The position numbers and the translations under genes were made by a program. From Thermohalobaculum sp964467005 (GTDB lineage: Bacteria; Pseudomonadota; Alphaproteobacteria; Rhodobacterales; Rhodobacteraceae), in NCBI GenBank assembly GCA_964467005.1, contig CAYXPI010000133.1, forward strand, positions 1 through 10,490: a stretch of 10,490 nt of DNA, given 5' to 3'. The notes under the pieces were generated by a model, which was given only the letters and a program-made list of their open reading frames with translations, ran no database searches and had not been told where the DNA came from. Positions 1 to 6,551 of the stretch are shown piece after piece (position 1 is the stretch's first letter; every line of letters starts with the position of its first letter).

Positions 1-2009
1 CCGCGGCGGCGGCGGAGGGCGCGGCCGGGCTCGCAGCGCTCGAGAGCGAGGCGAGCGCCCTTGCCGCGCTGGTGGCGGAGGAGGGCCGGGCCCCGGGCGC
101 CGTGGTGGATCGGGTGGAGATCGCCCCTGGCTTCGAGCGGGCCGTCGCCGCGGCGATGGGCGACGACCTCGATCTCGGCGAGCGAACGGAGGCGGGCGGC
201 CCGGGTTGGGCCTGGCGGTCGCCGCCGCCCGGGTTGCGCCCCTTGCCGGAGGGCGCCGTGCCCCTGGCAGCGCATGTGCGGGCGCCGGAGTGCCTCGCGC
301 TTCGGCTCGGGCAGGTCGGGATCGTGGAACCGTCCGAGGGGCCCCGGCTGCAGGAGGCTCTGGCGCCCGGCCAGCGGCTGGTGAGCGCCGCGGGAGATCT
401 CTGGCGTTGGGACGGGCTCGCCCGCCGGGCGGGTGGCGCGACCTCCGAGACCGCCCGGGCGCTCGAGCGCCGGAGTCGACTGGCGGCCCTGTCGGTGGCG
501 GTGACGGCGGCGACGCGCGATCGGGACCGGGCGGTGGCCGACGCCGCGCAGGCGGCCGCGGAGGCGTCTGAGGCCCGTGAGGAGGAGCGTAACGCACGCG
601 GCGCGCTCGACCGCGCCGTGGAGCGGGATCTCGCCGCGCGCTCCGAGGCGAGCGCGGCCACGGCGGCCGTGACCCGGGCGCGGGCGGATCTCGCGGCGGC
701 CGAAGATCGGGCCAAGGTAACGGCGGCGGCTCTGGCGCGACGGCGTGGCACCCTGGCCGAGACCGCGGCGGCGCTCGCGGAGCTGCCCGACGCGGCTTCG
801 GCGGAGCGCGCCGCGGCGGAGGCGAAGGCAAGGCTGGCCGCGGCGCGGAGGGCCGCGCTGGAGCGGCGGGCCGCGCTCGACGCGGTCCGGCGTGAGGCGT
901 TGGCGCGCGAAAGTCGGCGCGCCCGGGTGGAGGGAGAGCGGAGCGGCTGGGCCCGGCGGGGCCGGGCGGCGGAGACTCGGCAAGCCGAACTCGCGCGCCG
1001 TCTCGAGGCCGCGGAGGCCGAGGAGATGGCGGCGGGCGCTGGGGTCGAGCCCGGCCGAGACGCCGTGGCCACAAGCCGAGAGCGCTGCGACGCCGCCCAG
1101 GCCCGCGTGCGCGCGGCCGAGGCCGCCCTCAAGGAGGGGGAGGACCGTCTGGCCGAGGCGGAGGCGGCCGAGCGGCGGGCCGGACGCACCGCGTCGCAGG
1201 CCCGCGACGCGCTCGCCCGCGCGGAGGCGGCGGAGGCGGCGGCCTCCGCCCGGCGTGCCGAGCTCGAGCGCGCGCTGCTCGCGGAGCAAGGGGTGGCCCC
1301 GGATGCCCTCGTGGACCCCGGCGAGACGGCCACGCCCGAGGCGCTCGCGGCCGAGGTTGCGAAGCTCAGCCGCCAGCGCGACGCGCTCGGCGCGGTCAAT
1401 CTCCGGGCCGAGAGCGACCTGGCCGAGATCGCGGCGGAGGCCGAGGCGGTGGCGGCGGAGAAGGCCGATCTCGAGGCGGCCGTCGCCCAGCTCCGCACCG
1501 GCATCCGGGCGCTCAACCGCGAGGGCCGGGCCCGGCTCTCCGAGGCCTTCGAGGCCGTGAACGCCCGCTTCGGCGAGCTCTTCCGCACGCTCTTCGGCGG
1601 GGGGGAGGCGCGGCTCGTGCTGGTGGACCAGGAGGACCCGTTGGCCGCGGGGCTCGAGATCCTGGCCCAGCCGCCGGGCAAGAAGCTGGCGACGCTGGGG
1701 CTCCTCTCGGGCGGCGAGCAGGCGCTGACGGCGCTCTCCCTCATCTTTGCCGTGTTCCTGCGCAACCCGGCCCCGGTCTGCGTGCTCGACGAGGTGGACG
1801 CGCCCCTCGACGACGCCAATGTGCTTCGCTTCATGGCGCTGCTCGACGAAATGGTGCGCCGGACGGACACGCGCTTTCTCGTGATCACCCACCATCCGCT
1901 CACCATGAGCCGGATGGACCGGCTTTACGGGGTCACCATGGTGGAGCGCGGGGTGAGCCGGATCGTTTCGGTCGATCTCGCGCAAGGGGTCGAGCTCGCC
2001 GCGGAATGA
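1..2009 (+). CDS. smc: Chromosome segregation protein SMC, C-terminal part (5' end outside window)
   Basis: SMC is a chromosome-organising ATPase; two arms joined at a hinge let it entrap DNA and compact newly replicated origins, usually with ScpA/ScpB. The reading frame (codons from base 3) is open to the left edge and gives 668 residues before TGA at 2007. The first ~23 residues are the end of the N-terminal coiled coil. The hinge follows (about residues 24-140), with GFERAVAAAMGDDLDLG and the alphaproteobacterial hinge end GQRLVS..GDLWRWDG. Next is a long Ala/Glu/Arg-rich coiled coil (about 150-500). The C-terminal ATPase head has FGGGEARLVL, the ABC signature LSGGEQ (Ser at residue 569), Walker B VCVLDEVDAP (Asp596, Glu597) and the switch histidine in VITHHPLTMSRMDRLYGVTM. 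Walker A lies upstream, outside the window. The gene is probably transcribed apart from the atp operon, since a hairpin and a promoter candidate separate them. Confidence 0.96.
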   Translation, partial: AAAAEGAAGLAALESEASALAALVAEEGRAPGAVVDRVEIAPGFERAVAAAMGDDLDLGERTEAGGPGWAWRSPPPGLRPLPEGAVPLAAHVRAPECLALRLGQVGIVEPSEGPRLQEALAPGQRLVSAAGDLWRWDGLARRAGGATSETARALERRSRLAALSVAVTAATRDRDRAVADAAQAAAEASEAREEERNARGALDRAVERDLAARSEASAATAAVTRARADLAAAEDRAKVTAAALARRRGTLAETAAALAELPDAASAERAAAEAKARLAAARRAALERRAALDAVRREALARESRRARVEGERSGWARRGRAAETRQAELARRLEAAEAEEMAAGAGVEPGRDAVATSRERCDAAQARVRAAEAALKEGEDRLAEAEAAERRAGRTASQARDALARAEAAEAAASARRAELERALLAEQGVAPDALVDPGETATPEALAAEVAKLSRQRDALGAVNLRAESDLAEIAAEAEAVAAEKADLEAAVAQLRTGIRALNREGRARLSEAFEAVNARFGELFRTLFGGGEARLVLVDQEDPLAAGLEILAQPPGKKLATLGLLSGGEQALTALSLIFAVFLRNPAPVCVLDEVDAPLDDANVLRFMALLDEMVRRTDTRFLVITHHPLTMSRMDRLYGVTMVERGVSRIVSVDLAQGVELAAE

Positions 2010-2025
2010 GCCTTGGACCGAATGC

Positions 2026-2044
2026 CGCAAGGCGACCCCTTGCG
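2026..2044 (+). terminator. Candidate hairpin terminator after smc
   Basis: A perfect 7-bp inverted repeat, CGCAAGG (2026-2032) and CCTTGCG (2038-2044), with a 5-nt loop, starts 17 bases after the smc stop codon. It lacks a following T-run, so it is not a textbook intrinsic terminator; position and symmetry are the only support. Confidence 0.4.
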
Positions 2045-2049
2045 CCCCA

Positions 2050-2078
2050 TTGACAGCCCAGAGGCCCCTCCGTATGCA
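2050..2078 (+). promoter_or_regulatory. Candidate sigma-70 promoter for the atpI-atpB-atpE-atpF'-atpF operon
   Basis: A perfect -35 hexamer TTGACA (2050-2055) is followed after 17 bases by TATGCA (2073-2078), which matches 3 of 6 positions of TATAAT. The spacing is ideal for the housekeeping sigma factor. The element sits 5 bases after the smc-side hairpin and about 50 bases before the atpI start, the only sizeable gap ahead of the Fo genes. Consensus -35 elements are uncommon by chance in sequence this GC-rich. Confidence 0.55.
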
Positions 2079-2128
2079 CCTGCACAACGCTGGGGCCGCG
2101 GCCCGGGCACCCCTGCGGCGGGGCGGGA

Positions 2129-2491
2129 ATGGGACGGGAGACGGGAAACGGGTCGGGCGGCTCGGACCATCTCGAGCGTCTCGGGGACCAGATCGCGGCC
2201 GCGCGCGAGGCGCAACGCCCCTCGCGGTCTCGCGCGGGGGATGAGTTCAAGGCCGGGTCTCTGGCTTGGCGGATGGTGACGGAGCTCGTCGTCGGCGTCC
2301 TGGTCGGCGGGGCGATGGGATGGGGGCTGGACACGCTCTTCGGCACGCTGCCGGTCTTTGTGATCATCTTCGGCTTCCTGGGATTCGTGGCGGGCATCCG
2401 CATCGTGATCCGCTCGGCCAAAGAGGTCGAAAGCCGGACGGCTGCGGGGAGCGCACACCCCAAGACCGAGAGGACCACGCCAGCGGACTGA
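2129..2491 (+). CDS. atpI: ATP synthase protein I (AtpI)
   Basis: AtpI is a small inner-membrane protein encoded first in many Fo operons. It is thought to help assemble the c-ring or take part in Mg2+ supply, and is not part of the finished enzyme. The 120-residue product has a hydrophilic N-terminus with the alphaproteobacterial pattern LGDQIAAAREAQR, then SLAWRMVTELVVGVLVGGAMGWGLD, a first transmembrane helix (about residues 48-68), a short loop FGTLP, a second helix (about 74-95), and a charged tail. The ATG at 2129 is preceded by a purine-rich GGGGCGGGA, a modest ribosome site; the fit of the N-terminus to homologues supports this start. atpB begins 31 bases downstream. Confidence 0.9.
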   Translation: MGRETGNGSGGSDHLERLGDQIAAAREAQRPSRSRAGDEFKAGSLAWRMVTELVVGVLVGGAMGWGLDTLFGTLPVFVIIFGFLGFVAGIRIVIRSAKEVESRTAAGSAHPKTERTTPAD

Positions 2492-2522
2492 ACTCCGCGG
2501 GCGAAGGACGAGAGGGGACGAG

Positions 2523-3281
2523 ATGGCGACGGCGAGCCCGGAAAGCGGCTTCATCCACCCGATGGACCAGTTCACGATCTCGCCGGTCTTCGGCGGTGAC
2601 CTCACGCCGCTCTCGGTCACGAACTCCACGATCTGGATGGCGCTCTCGGTGCTCGCGATCGCCGCGCTCACCATCCTCGGCACCCGCGGCCGGGCCTTGG
2701 TGCCGACGCGCACCCAATCGGTGGCAGAGCTTCTCTACGGCTTCGTCCGGCAGACGGTGACGGACGTGGCGGGCGACGAGGGGATGAAGTACTTCCCTTA
2801 TATCTTCACGCTCTTCACCTTCATTCTGTTCTGCAACATGCTGGGAATGATCCCGGGCAGCTTCACCCCCACCTCGCACATCGCGGTGACGGGCGTGATG
2901 GCGCTGGCGGTGTTCGTGAGCGTGACGGTCATCGCCTTCCACAAGCACGGGCTTCACTTTCTCGAGTTCTTCTGGCCCGCGGACGCGCCGGGCTGGCTGA
3001 AGCCCGTGCTCTGCGTGATCGAGATCATCTCCTACTTCGTGCGCCCGATCAGCCACTCCATCCGTCTCGGCGCCAACATGCTGGCGGGGCACGCAGTGAT
3101 GAAGGTGTTCGCCGGGCTCTTCTCGATGATGATCGCGGGGGGGATCGGGTTCCTTGCCTTCCTGCCGCTCATCGGCCTCGTCGGCATGACCGCGCTCGAA
3201 TTCCTGGTGTCCTTCATCCAGGCCTACGTGTTCATGATCCTCACCTGCGTCTATCTCAACGACGCGCTGCACATGCACTGA
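2523..3281 (+). CDS. atpB: ATP synthase Fo subunit a
   Basis: Subunit a forms the two proton half-channels against the rotating c-ring. The 252-residue protein has a soluble N-terminus (HPMDQFTISPV) and five or six membrane segments. The essential arginine is Arg181 in SHSIRLGANMLAGH (E. coli Arg210), with Asn185 beside it and Gln233 in FIQAYVFMILTCVYL (E. coli Gln252). Position 190 is His and 226 is Glu, the reverse of the E. coli Glu219/His245 pair; this swap is known in mitochondria and many other bacteria. The start is fixed by GAGGGGA at 2512-2518, four bases before ATG. The gene is full length, 31 bases after atpI and 45 before atpE. Confidence 0.98.
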   Translation: MATASPESGFIHPMDQFTISPVFGGDLTPLSVTNSTIWMALSVLAIAALTILGTRGRALVPTRTQSVAELLYGFVRQTVTDVAGDEGMKYFPYIFTLFTFILFCNMLGMIPGSFTPTSHIAVTGVMALAVFVSVTVIAFHKHGLHFLEFFWPADAPGWLKPVLCVIEIISYFVRPISHSIRLGANMLAGHAVMKVFAGLFSMMIAGGIGFLAFLPLIGLVGMTALEFLVSFIQAYVFMILTCVYLNDALHMH

Positions 3282-3326
3282 GGATCGGACGTCCAGTTCT
3301 CAAGCCATCATCCAAGGGAGAGTGAG

Positions 3327-3573
3327 ATGGAAGGTGATATCGCCGATATGGGCCGTTACATCGGGGCCGGGCTTGCCTGCTTCGCCATGGCAGGCGCCGG
3401 TGTGGGCATCGGCCATGTGGCGGGCAACTACCTCGCCGGCGCGCTCCGCAACCCGGCGGCTGCCCAGTCGCAGGCGCCGAACTTCTTTATCGGCCTCGCC
3501 TTCGCCGAGGCGCTTGGCTTCTTCGCCCCCGTCGTCGCTTCCCTCCTGCTCTCCGCCGTCTTATCCGCCCTAA
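3327..3573 (+). CDS. atpE: ATP synthase Fo subunit c, with expected stop codon missing
   Basis: Subunit c is the proteolipid of the rotating Fo ring. AGGGAG at 3315-3320 precedes the ATG. Residues 1-78 align without gaps to Rhodobacter c subunits as I remember them: MEGDIADMGRYIGAGLA start, the small-residue helix motif AGAGVGIG in helix 1, polar loop Arg41-Asn42-Pro43, and the ion-carrying Glu61 in LAFAEALGFF of helix 2, ending LLLSAV. Homologues stop there, but the next codon (3561-3563) is TTA, one base from TAA. Read literally, the frame stays open to TGA at 3915-3917 (196 aa), overlapping atpF' by 260 bases; that tail is only an off-frame reading of atpF'. Alternatively, removing one C from the CCC run at 3568-3570 brings TAA at 3571-3573 into frame after Ala81. 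I bound the gene at that TAA; its identity is certain, its exact end is not. Confidence 0.88.
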
Positions 3574-3576
3574 CCG

Positions 3577-3605
3577 CGCGTACCGGCCCGGGGGGGCGGT
3601 GCGCG
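3577..3605 (+). other. Strong RNA hairpin just after atpE
   Basis: Bases 3577-3584 (CGCGTACC) pair with 3598-3605 (GGTGCGCG), with one G.U wobble in RNA. After a one-base bulge, 3586-3589 pair with 3594-3597, leaving a GGGG loop: 12 pairs in all. It lies 3 bases after the alternative atpE TAA, where a 3'-end-stabilising or attenuating stem would be expected. No T-run follows, so read-through into atpF' is likely. Confidence 0.5.
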
Positions 3606-3614
3606 ACTGTGGCC

Positions 3615-3630
3615 CCGCCCCTCTGGGCGG
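3615..3630 (+). other. Second GC hairpin in the atpE-atpF' gap
   Basis: CCGCCC (3615-3620) and GGGCGG (3625-3630) form a perfect 6-bp stem with loop CTCT. It ends 16 bases before the atpF' ribosome site. With the preceding hairpin it makes a structured spacer between the very abundant c subunit and the single-copy b' subunit. Confidence 0.4.
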
Positions 3631-3657
3631 CGCGAGGCGCCAATGCGGAGGGGCGGT

Positions 3658-4197
3658 ATGGCGACGGACACGCATGGCGAGGAGGCGGCCGGCGCCGGTC
3701 ATGGCTCGGGCGGCCTGCCGCAGCTCGATTTCGACACCTGGCCCAGCCAGATTTTCTGGCTCGTGGTGGCGCTTCTGGCGCTTTACCAGCTGCTGACGAA
3801 GATCGCGCTGCCGCGGATCTCGAGCGTGCTCGAAGAGCGGGCGGACGCCATCGCCGACGATCTCGACCGGGCCGAGGAGTTCAAGCGAAAGGCCGAGGAG
3901 GCCCAGGCCGCCTATGACGCGGCCCTCGCGGAGGCGCGGGCGAAGGCCCAGGCCATCGCCGCCGAGACCAAGGCGCAGATCCAGTCGGACATCGAGGCCG
4001 AGATGGTGAAGGCCGACGAGGAGATCGCGGCGCGGGCGGCCGAATCCGAGCGCCGGATCAAGGAGATCCGCGACGGCGCCCTGGCCGCGGTCGAAGCGGT
4101 GGCGGTCGACACGACTGGGGCCGTCGTCGAGGCCGTGATCCCTGGGCTGGCCGAGCCCGGGGCGGTCGAGGCCGCCGTCAAAGACCAGCTGAGCTGA
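3658..4197 (+). CDS. atpF': ATP synthase Fo subunit b' (AtpF'/AtpX)
   Basis: Subunit b' pairs with b as the peripheral stalk holding F1 against rotation; a divergent b' gene is typical of alphaproteobacteria, phototrophs and cyanobacteria. The 179-residue protein starts MATDTHGEEAAGAG, close to Rhodobacter b'. It continues LPQLDFDTWPSQIFWLVV into one membrane helix (about residues 31-50), then ALPRISSVLEERADAIADDL and a long charged helix rich in Ala, Glu and Lys, ending near an acidic tail. I place the start at 3658 because GGAGGGG (3647-3653) lies four bases before it and MATDTHG fits homologues. An in-frame ATG at 3643 lies upstream of that ribosome site. atpF begins 9 bases after the stop. 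Confidence 0.95.
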   Translation: MATDTHGEEAAGAGHGSGGLPQLDFDTWPSQIFWLVVALLALYQLLTKIALPRISSVLEERADAIADDLDRAEEFKRKAEEAQAAYDAALAEARAKAQAIAAETKAQIQSDIEAEMVKADEEIAARAAESERRIKEIRDGALAAVEAVAVDTTGAVVEAVIPGLAEPGAVEAAVKDQLS

Positions 4198-4206
4198 GGG
4201 GCGAGG

Positions 4207-4698
4207 ATGTCTTTTCTCTACGACAGCAACATCGTCGTCGCGATCAGCCTCGCGATCTTTTTCCTTATCCTTGCCTATGGCGGCGTCCACACGCTGATCC
4301 TGAAGGCGCTGGACGACCGGGCGGATCGCATCCGCCGCGATCTCGAGGAGGCGCGCCGGCTCCGGGAGGAGGCCCAGGCCCTCTTCGCCGAGTTCGAGCG
4401 CAAGCAGAAGGAGGTCGCGGCCCAGGCGGAGGACATCGTGGCCCACGCCAAGGAGGAGGCGGAGACCGCCGCCGCCAAGGCTCGGGCGGATCTCGCGGCC
4501 TCCGTCGAGCGGCGCCTGAAGGCGGCCGAAGAGCAGATCGGCCAGGCCGAGGCTCAGGCAGTGCGCGAGGTGCGGGACCGGGCGGTGGATGTCGCCATCG
4601 CCTCGGCGAGCCGCATCATCGCGGATCGGCTGGGCGAGGAGCAGGCCGCGGGGCTGGTCGACAGCTCGATCGAGGCCGTGGGCGCCCGCATTCACTGA
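4207..4698 (+). CDS. atpF: ATP synthase Fo subunit b
   Basis: Subunit b is the second stator-stalk strand, anchored in the membrane by one N-terminal helix and reaching up to F1. The 163-residue product has its membrane segment at about residues 8-28 (NIVVAISLAIFFLILAYGGV), followed by ALDDRADRIRRDLEEARRLREEAQ and continuous amphipathic helix to the C-terminal SASRIIADRLGEEQAAGLV. GAGGGG at 4196-4201 overlaps the atpF' stop region and precedes the ATG by five bases, implying coupled translation with b'. This is the last gene of the operon. No F1 gene (atpHAGDC) follows, agreeing with the split Fo/F1 operons of Rhodobacter and Rhodospirillum. The stop codon lies within the loop of a convergent inverted repeat. 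Confidence 0.96.
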   Translation: MSFLYDSNIVVAISLAIFFLILAYGGVHTLILKALDDRADRIRRDLEEARRLREEAQALFAEFERKQKEVAAQAEDIVAHAKEEAETAAAKARADLAASVERRLKAAEEQIGQAEAQAVREVRDRAVDVAIASASRIIADRLGEEQAAGLVDSSIEAVGARIH

Positions 4699-4707
4699 CG
4701 CGGGCGC
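4682..4707. terminator. Candidate bidirectional terminator between atpF and rplS
   Basis: A perfect 8-bp inverted repeat, GCGCCCGC (4682-4689) and GCGGGCGC (4700-4707), encloses a 10-base loop containing the atpF stop codon. It spans most of the 21-bp gap between the convergent atpF and rplS, and by symmetry can fold in RNA from either strand. No T-run is present on either side, so it may act with Rho or simply protect 3' ends. Confidence 0.45.
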
Positions 4708-4719
4708 AGGCGGCGCGGC

Positions 4720-5127
4720 TCAGTCGGGCTGGGACCCGGCCGCAGTCTCGCCCTTCGTCTTGAGCGGGCGGTAGTTCGTCTTCTCCACGATCCGCGCCGA
4801 TTTTCCGCGACGCTGGCGAAGATAGTAGAGCTTCGCCCGGCGGACCTTGCCGCGGCGCACCACCGTGATCGAGTCGATCTGCGGCGAGTAGAGGGGGAAC
4901 ACCCGCTCCACGCCTTCGCCGAAGCTGATCTTGCGGATGGTGAAGGAGGCCGCGAGCTGGGAGCCCCCGCGCCGGCCGATGCACACACCCTCGAAGTTCT
5001 GCACGCGGGTGCGGCTGCCCTCGGTCACCTTCACGCCGACGCGCACGGTGTCGCCCGGGGCGAAATCCGGGATGTCCTTGCCAAGCTCCCGGATGTGCTC
5101 GGCCTCGAGCTGCTGCAACAGATTCAT
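4720..5127 (-). CDS. rplS: 50S ribosomal protein L19
   Basis: L19 lies at the 30S-50S interface and is the last gene of the conserved rpsP-rimM-trmD-rplS operon. The 135-residue product is full length. It has the N-terminal LLQQLEAEHIRELGKDIPDFAPGD, the core TRVQNFEGVCIGRRG, SFTIRKISFGEGVERVFPLYSP and the basic end RRGKVRRAKLYYLRQRRGKSARI. A short polar tail (about residues 120-135) follows the conserved part. The ATG lies only 3 bases after the trmD stop, and its Shine-Dalgarno GAGGA is inside the last trmD codons, so its translation is probably linked to trmD. Confidence 0.98.
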   Translation of the reverse strand: MNLLQQLEAEHIRELGKDIPDFAPGDTVRVGVKVTEGSRTRVQNFEGVCIGRRGGSQLAASFTIRKISFGEGVERVFPLYSPQIDSITVVRRGKVRRAKLYYLRQRRGKSARIVEKTNYRPLKTKGETAAGSQPD

Positions 5128-5130
5128 CGT

Positions 5131-6006
5131 TCAGTCCTCATCTCTCCCGCCTTGACCGGCGGTGGGGGGCGCGTCCGAGAGCTCTCGGTCTCCATCGGTG
5201 CCCGCGCGGCTCGCGCAATAGGCCCGCCAGAGGTCGGGACGGCGTTCTCGTGTGAGCCTTTCGGCCTCGGCGAGCCGCCACTCGGCGATCCGCCCATGGT
5301 GCCCGGAGAGGAGAATCTCCGGGATGGGGTGGCCCTCCCAAATCTGGGGCCGCGTGTAGTGCGGATGCTCGAGAAGCCCCCGCTGAAAACTCTCCTCGAC
5401 CGCGCTCTCGGCGTTGCCGAGCACACCGGGCAGGAGCCGGACCACCGTGTCGAGCACGGCCATGGCGGCAATCTCGCCACCTGTCATCACGAAGTCGCCG
5501 AGCGAGAGCTCCTCGAGCCCGCGCGCGGCGATCACCCGTTCGTCCACCCCCTCGAACCGCCCGCAGAGGAGCGTGATCCCCTCCGCCGCGGCCAGGACCT
5601 GGGCCCGGGCCTGATCGAAGGGCCGGCCCCGCGGCGACAGAAGCAGCACGGGCCAACGCGACGGATCGCGGGGCGTGTCCCGGGCGGCGGCATCGAGGGC
5701 TCGCGCGACCACGTCCGGGCGGAGCACCATCCCAGGCCCTCCCCCCGCGGGCGTGTCGTCCACGGTTCGGTGCTTATCGCGTGCGAAGGTTCGGATGTCC
5801 AGAGCTTCGAGCCGCCAGATGCCGTCCTTCAGACCCTTCCCCGTAAGGGACCCGCCGAGGGGGCCCGGAAACATCTCCGGATAGAGCGTGAGCACGCGCG
5901 CGGTGAAGGCCTCCGCCCCCCGCTGCCCCTCCACAAGCGGCGCGGGCGCGGCAGAGGGACGGGCCGAGAACATCCCGGCTGAGCGGGGGCGGGTCGGCGC
6001 GCTCAT
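5131..6006 (-). CDS. trmD: tRNA (guanine-N1)-methyltransferase TrmD
   Basis: TrmD transfers a methyl group from SAM to G37 of tRNAs reading CUN, CCN and CGG codons, preventing +1 frameshifts. It is an essential SPOUT-fold dimer. The 291-residue protein shows ARVLTLYPEMFPGPLG (37-51), the tRNA-handling KHRTVDDTPAGGGPGM, and the knot SAM site LLLSPRGRPFDQ, LLCGRFEGVDERV (147-159) and LGDFVMTGGE. It ends with FQRGLLEHPHYTRPQIWEG and LLSGHHGRIAEWR. Arg190 matches E. coli catalytic Arg154. The residue matching E. coli Asp169 is Glu205 (SAVEESF), a conservative change. About 35 N-terminal residues precede the usual family start. I chose the ATG at 6006 because it overlaps the upstream acetyltransferase stop as ATGA; the frame remains open further upstream only as an off-frame reading of that gene. 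Confidence 0.96.
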   Translation of the reverse strand: MSAPTRPRSAGMFSARPSAAPAPLVEGQRGAEAFTARVLTLYPEMFPGPLGGSLTGKGLKDGIWRLEALDIRTFARDKHRTVDDTPAGGGPGMVLRPDVVARALDAAARDTPRDPSRWPVLLLSPRGRPFDQARAQVLAAAEGITLLCGRFEGVDERVIAARGLEELSLGDFVMTGGEIAAMAVLDTVVRLLPGVLGNAESAVEESFQRGLLEHPHYTRPQIWEGHPIPEILLSGHHGRIAEWRLAEAERLTRERRPDLWRAYCASRAGTDGDRELSDAPPTAGQGGRDED

Positions 6007-6551
6007 TCGAGGCGCTCGCCCTCGGGCGCCTCCGGGTGCTCGAGGACGGCGATCACGGTGTCGGGCTCGAGCCAGTCGTCGAAGATCCGGCAGCCCAGCC
6101 GCTCCAGAACGGCGACCGAGGCGCGGTTGGCCCGCTCCGGAGCGGTCGCGATGCGGCGAAGGCCAAGCCTGCGGAAACCGTGATCCACCCAGAACCGCGC
6201 GATCTCGGTGGCGAAGCCTTGGCCCCAGGCGGCGCGCGCGAGCTTGAACATCACCTCCACCTCCAGGGTCTGCGTGCCGTCCCGATGCCGGTAGAGATAG
6301 GGGTTGAGCCCGCCCTGGCCGAGAAAGCGCCCGGTCCGCCGACACCAGGCGCCGGCCGGTCCGAAGCCGACCTGCTCCCACAGCATGGCGTAGCGGGCGA
6401 TCGTGGCGCGTCGGGCGGCGAGGCTTCGCGGATGCCCGGGGTCGAAGCGCCAGACCTCCGGGTCCCGGTCGAGCGCCGGGTGCACGGCCTCCGCATCCTC
6501 CGGCACGAAGGGTCGAAGCAGCAGCCGCTCCGTATGCCAAGGGCCCGTCAT
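6003..6551 (-). CDS. GNAT-family N-acetyltransferase (RimJ/RimL-like) inserted between rimM and trmD
   Basis: GNAT enzymes move an acetyl group from acetyl-CoA to an amine; the RimJ/RimL-like branch includes ribosomal-protein N-terminal acetylases as well as many enzymes of unknown target. The 182-residue protein begins with the branch hallmark WHTERLLLRPFVPEDA. Its beta4/alpha3 acetyl-CoA site is LARAAWGQGFATEIARFWVD (about 104-123), and it has the late motif ERANRASVAVLERLGC before a short C-terminal strand. GGGAG lies 7 bases before the ATG at 6551. The start overlaps the rimM stop (ATGA), and its own stop overlaps the trmD start (ATGA), so it is firmly embedded in the operon. It is more divergent from the three GNATs near ffh than they are from each other. 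The substrate is unknown; a ribosomal or tRNA-maturation target is only an inference from context. Confidence 0.9.
   Translation of the reverse strand: MTGPWHTERLLLRPFVPEDAEAVHPALDRDPEVWRFDPGHPRSLAARRATIARYAMLWEQVGFGPAGAWCRRTGRFLGQGGLNPYLYRHRDGTQTLEVEVMFKLARAAWGQGFATEIARFWVDHGFRRLGLRRIATAPERANRASVAVLERLGCRIFDDWLEPDTVIAVLEHPEAPEGERLE

Noticed and set aside
450..1540. Repetitive Ala/Glu/Arg codon pattern in smc suggestive of DNA repeats
   Set aside because: It is explained by heptad coiled-coil composition; no exact tandem DNA repeat unit was seen.
2364..3278. Minus-strand open frame of 304 codons opposite atpB
   Set aside because: His/Glu/Arg-rich mirror of a membrane protein gene; no domain, no ribosome site.
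3322..3573. 83-codon alternative frame across atpE
   Set aside because: It is offset by one base from the c-subunit frame and gives an Arg/Ser/Pro-rich peptide; the real frame has all c-subunit motifs. Only its stop codon matters, as the possible frame-restored end of atpE.
3643..3657. Upstream ATG for atpF'
   Set aside because: It lies before the GGAGGGG ribosome site that is well placed for the ATG at 3658, and MATDTHG matches related b' starts.
3487..4695. Minus-strand open frame of 402 codons opposite the end of atpE, atpF' and atpF
   Set aside because: It is the reverse reading of coiled-coil genes (Leu/Asp/Gly/Arg-rich), spans several real genes and ends within atpE.
6007..6540. N-terminal extension of trmD to a 469-residue protein
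   Set aside because: The added part is an off-frame reading of the GNAT gene; the ATGA overlap and family N-terminus support the start at 6006.
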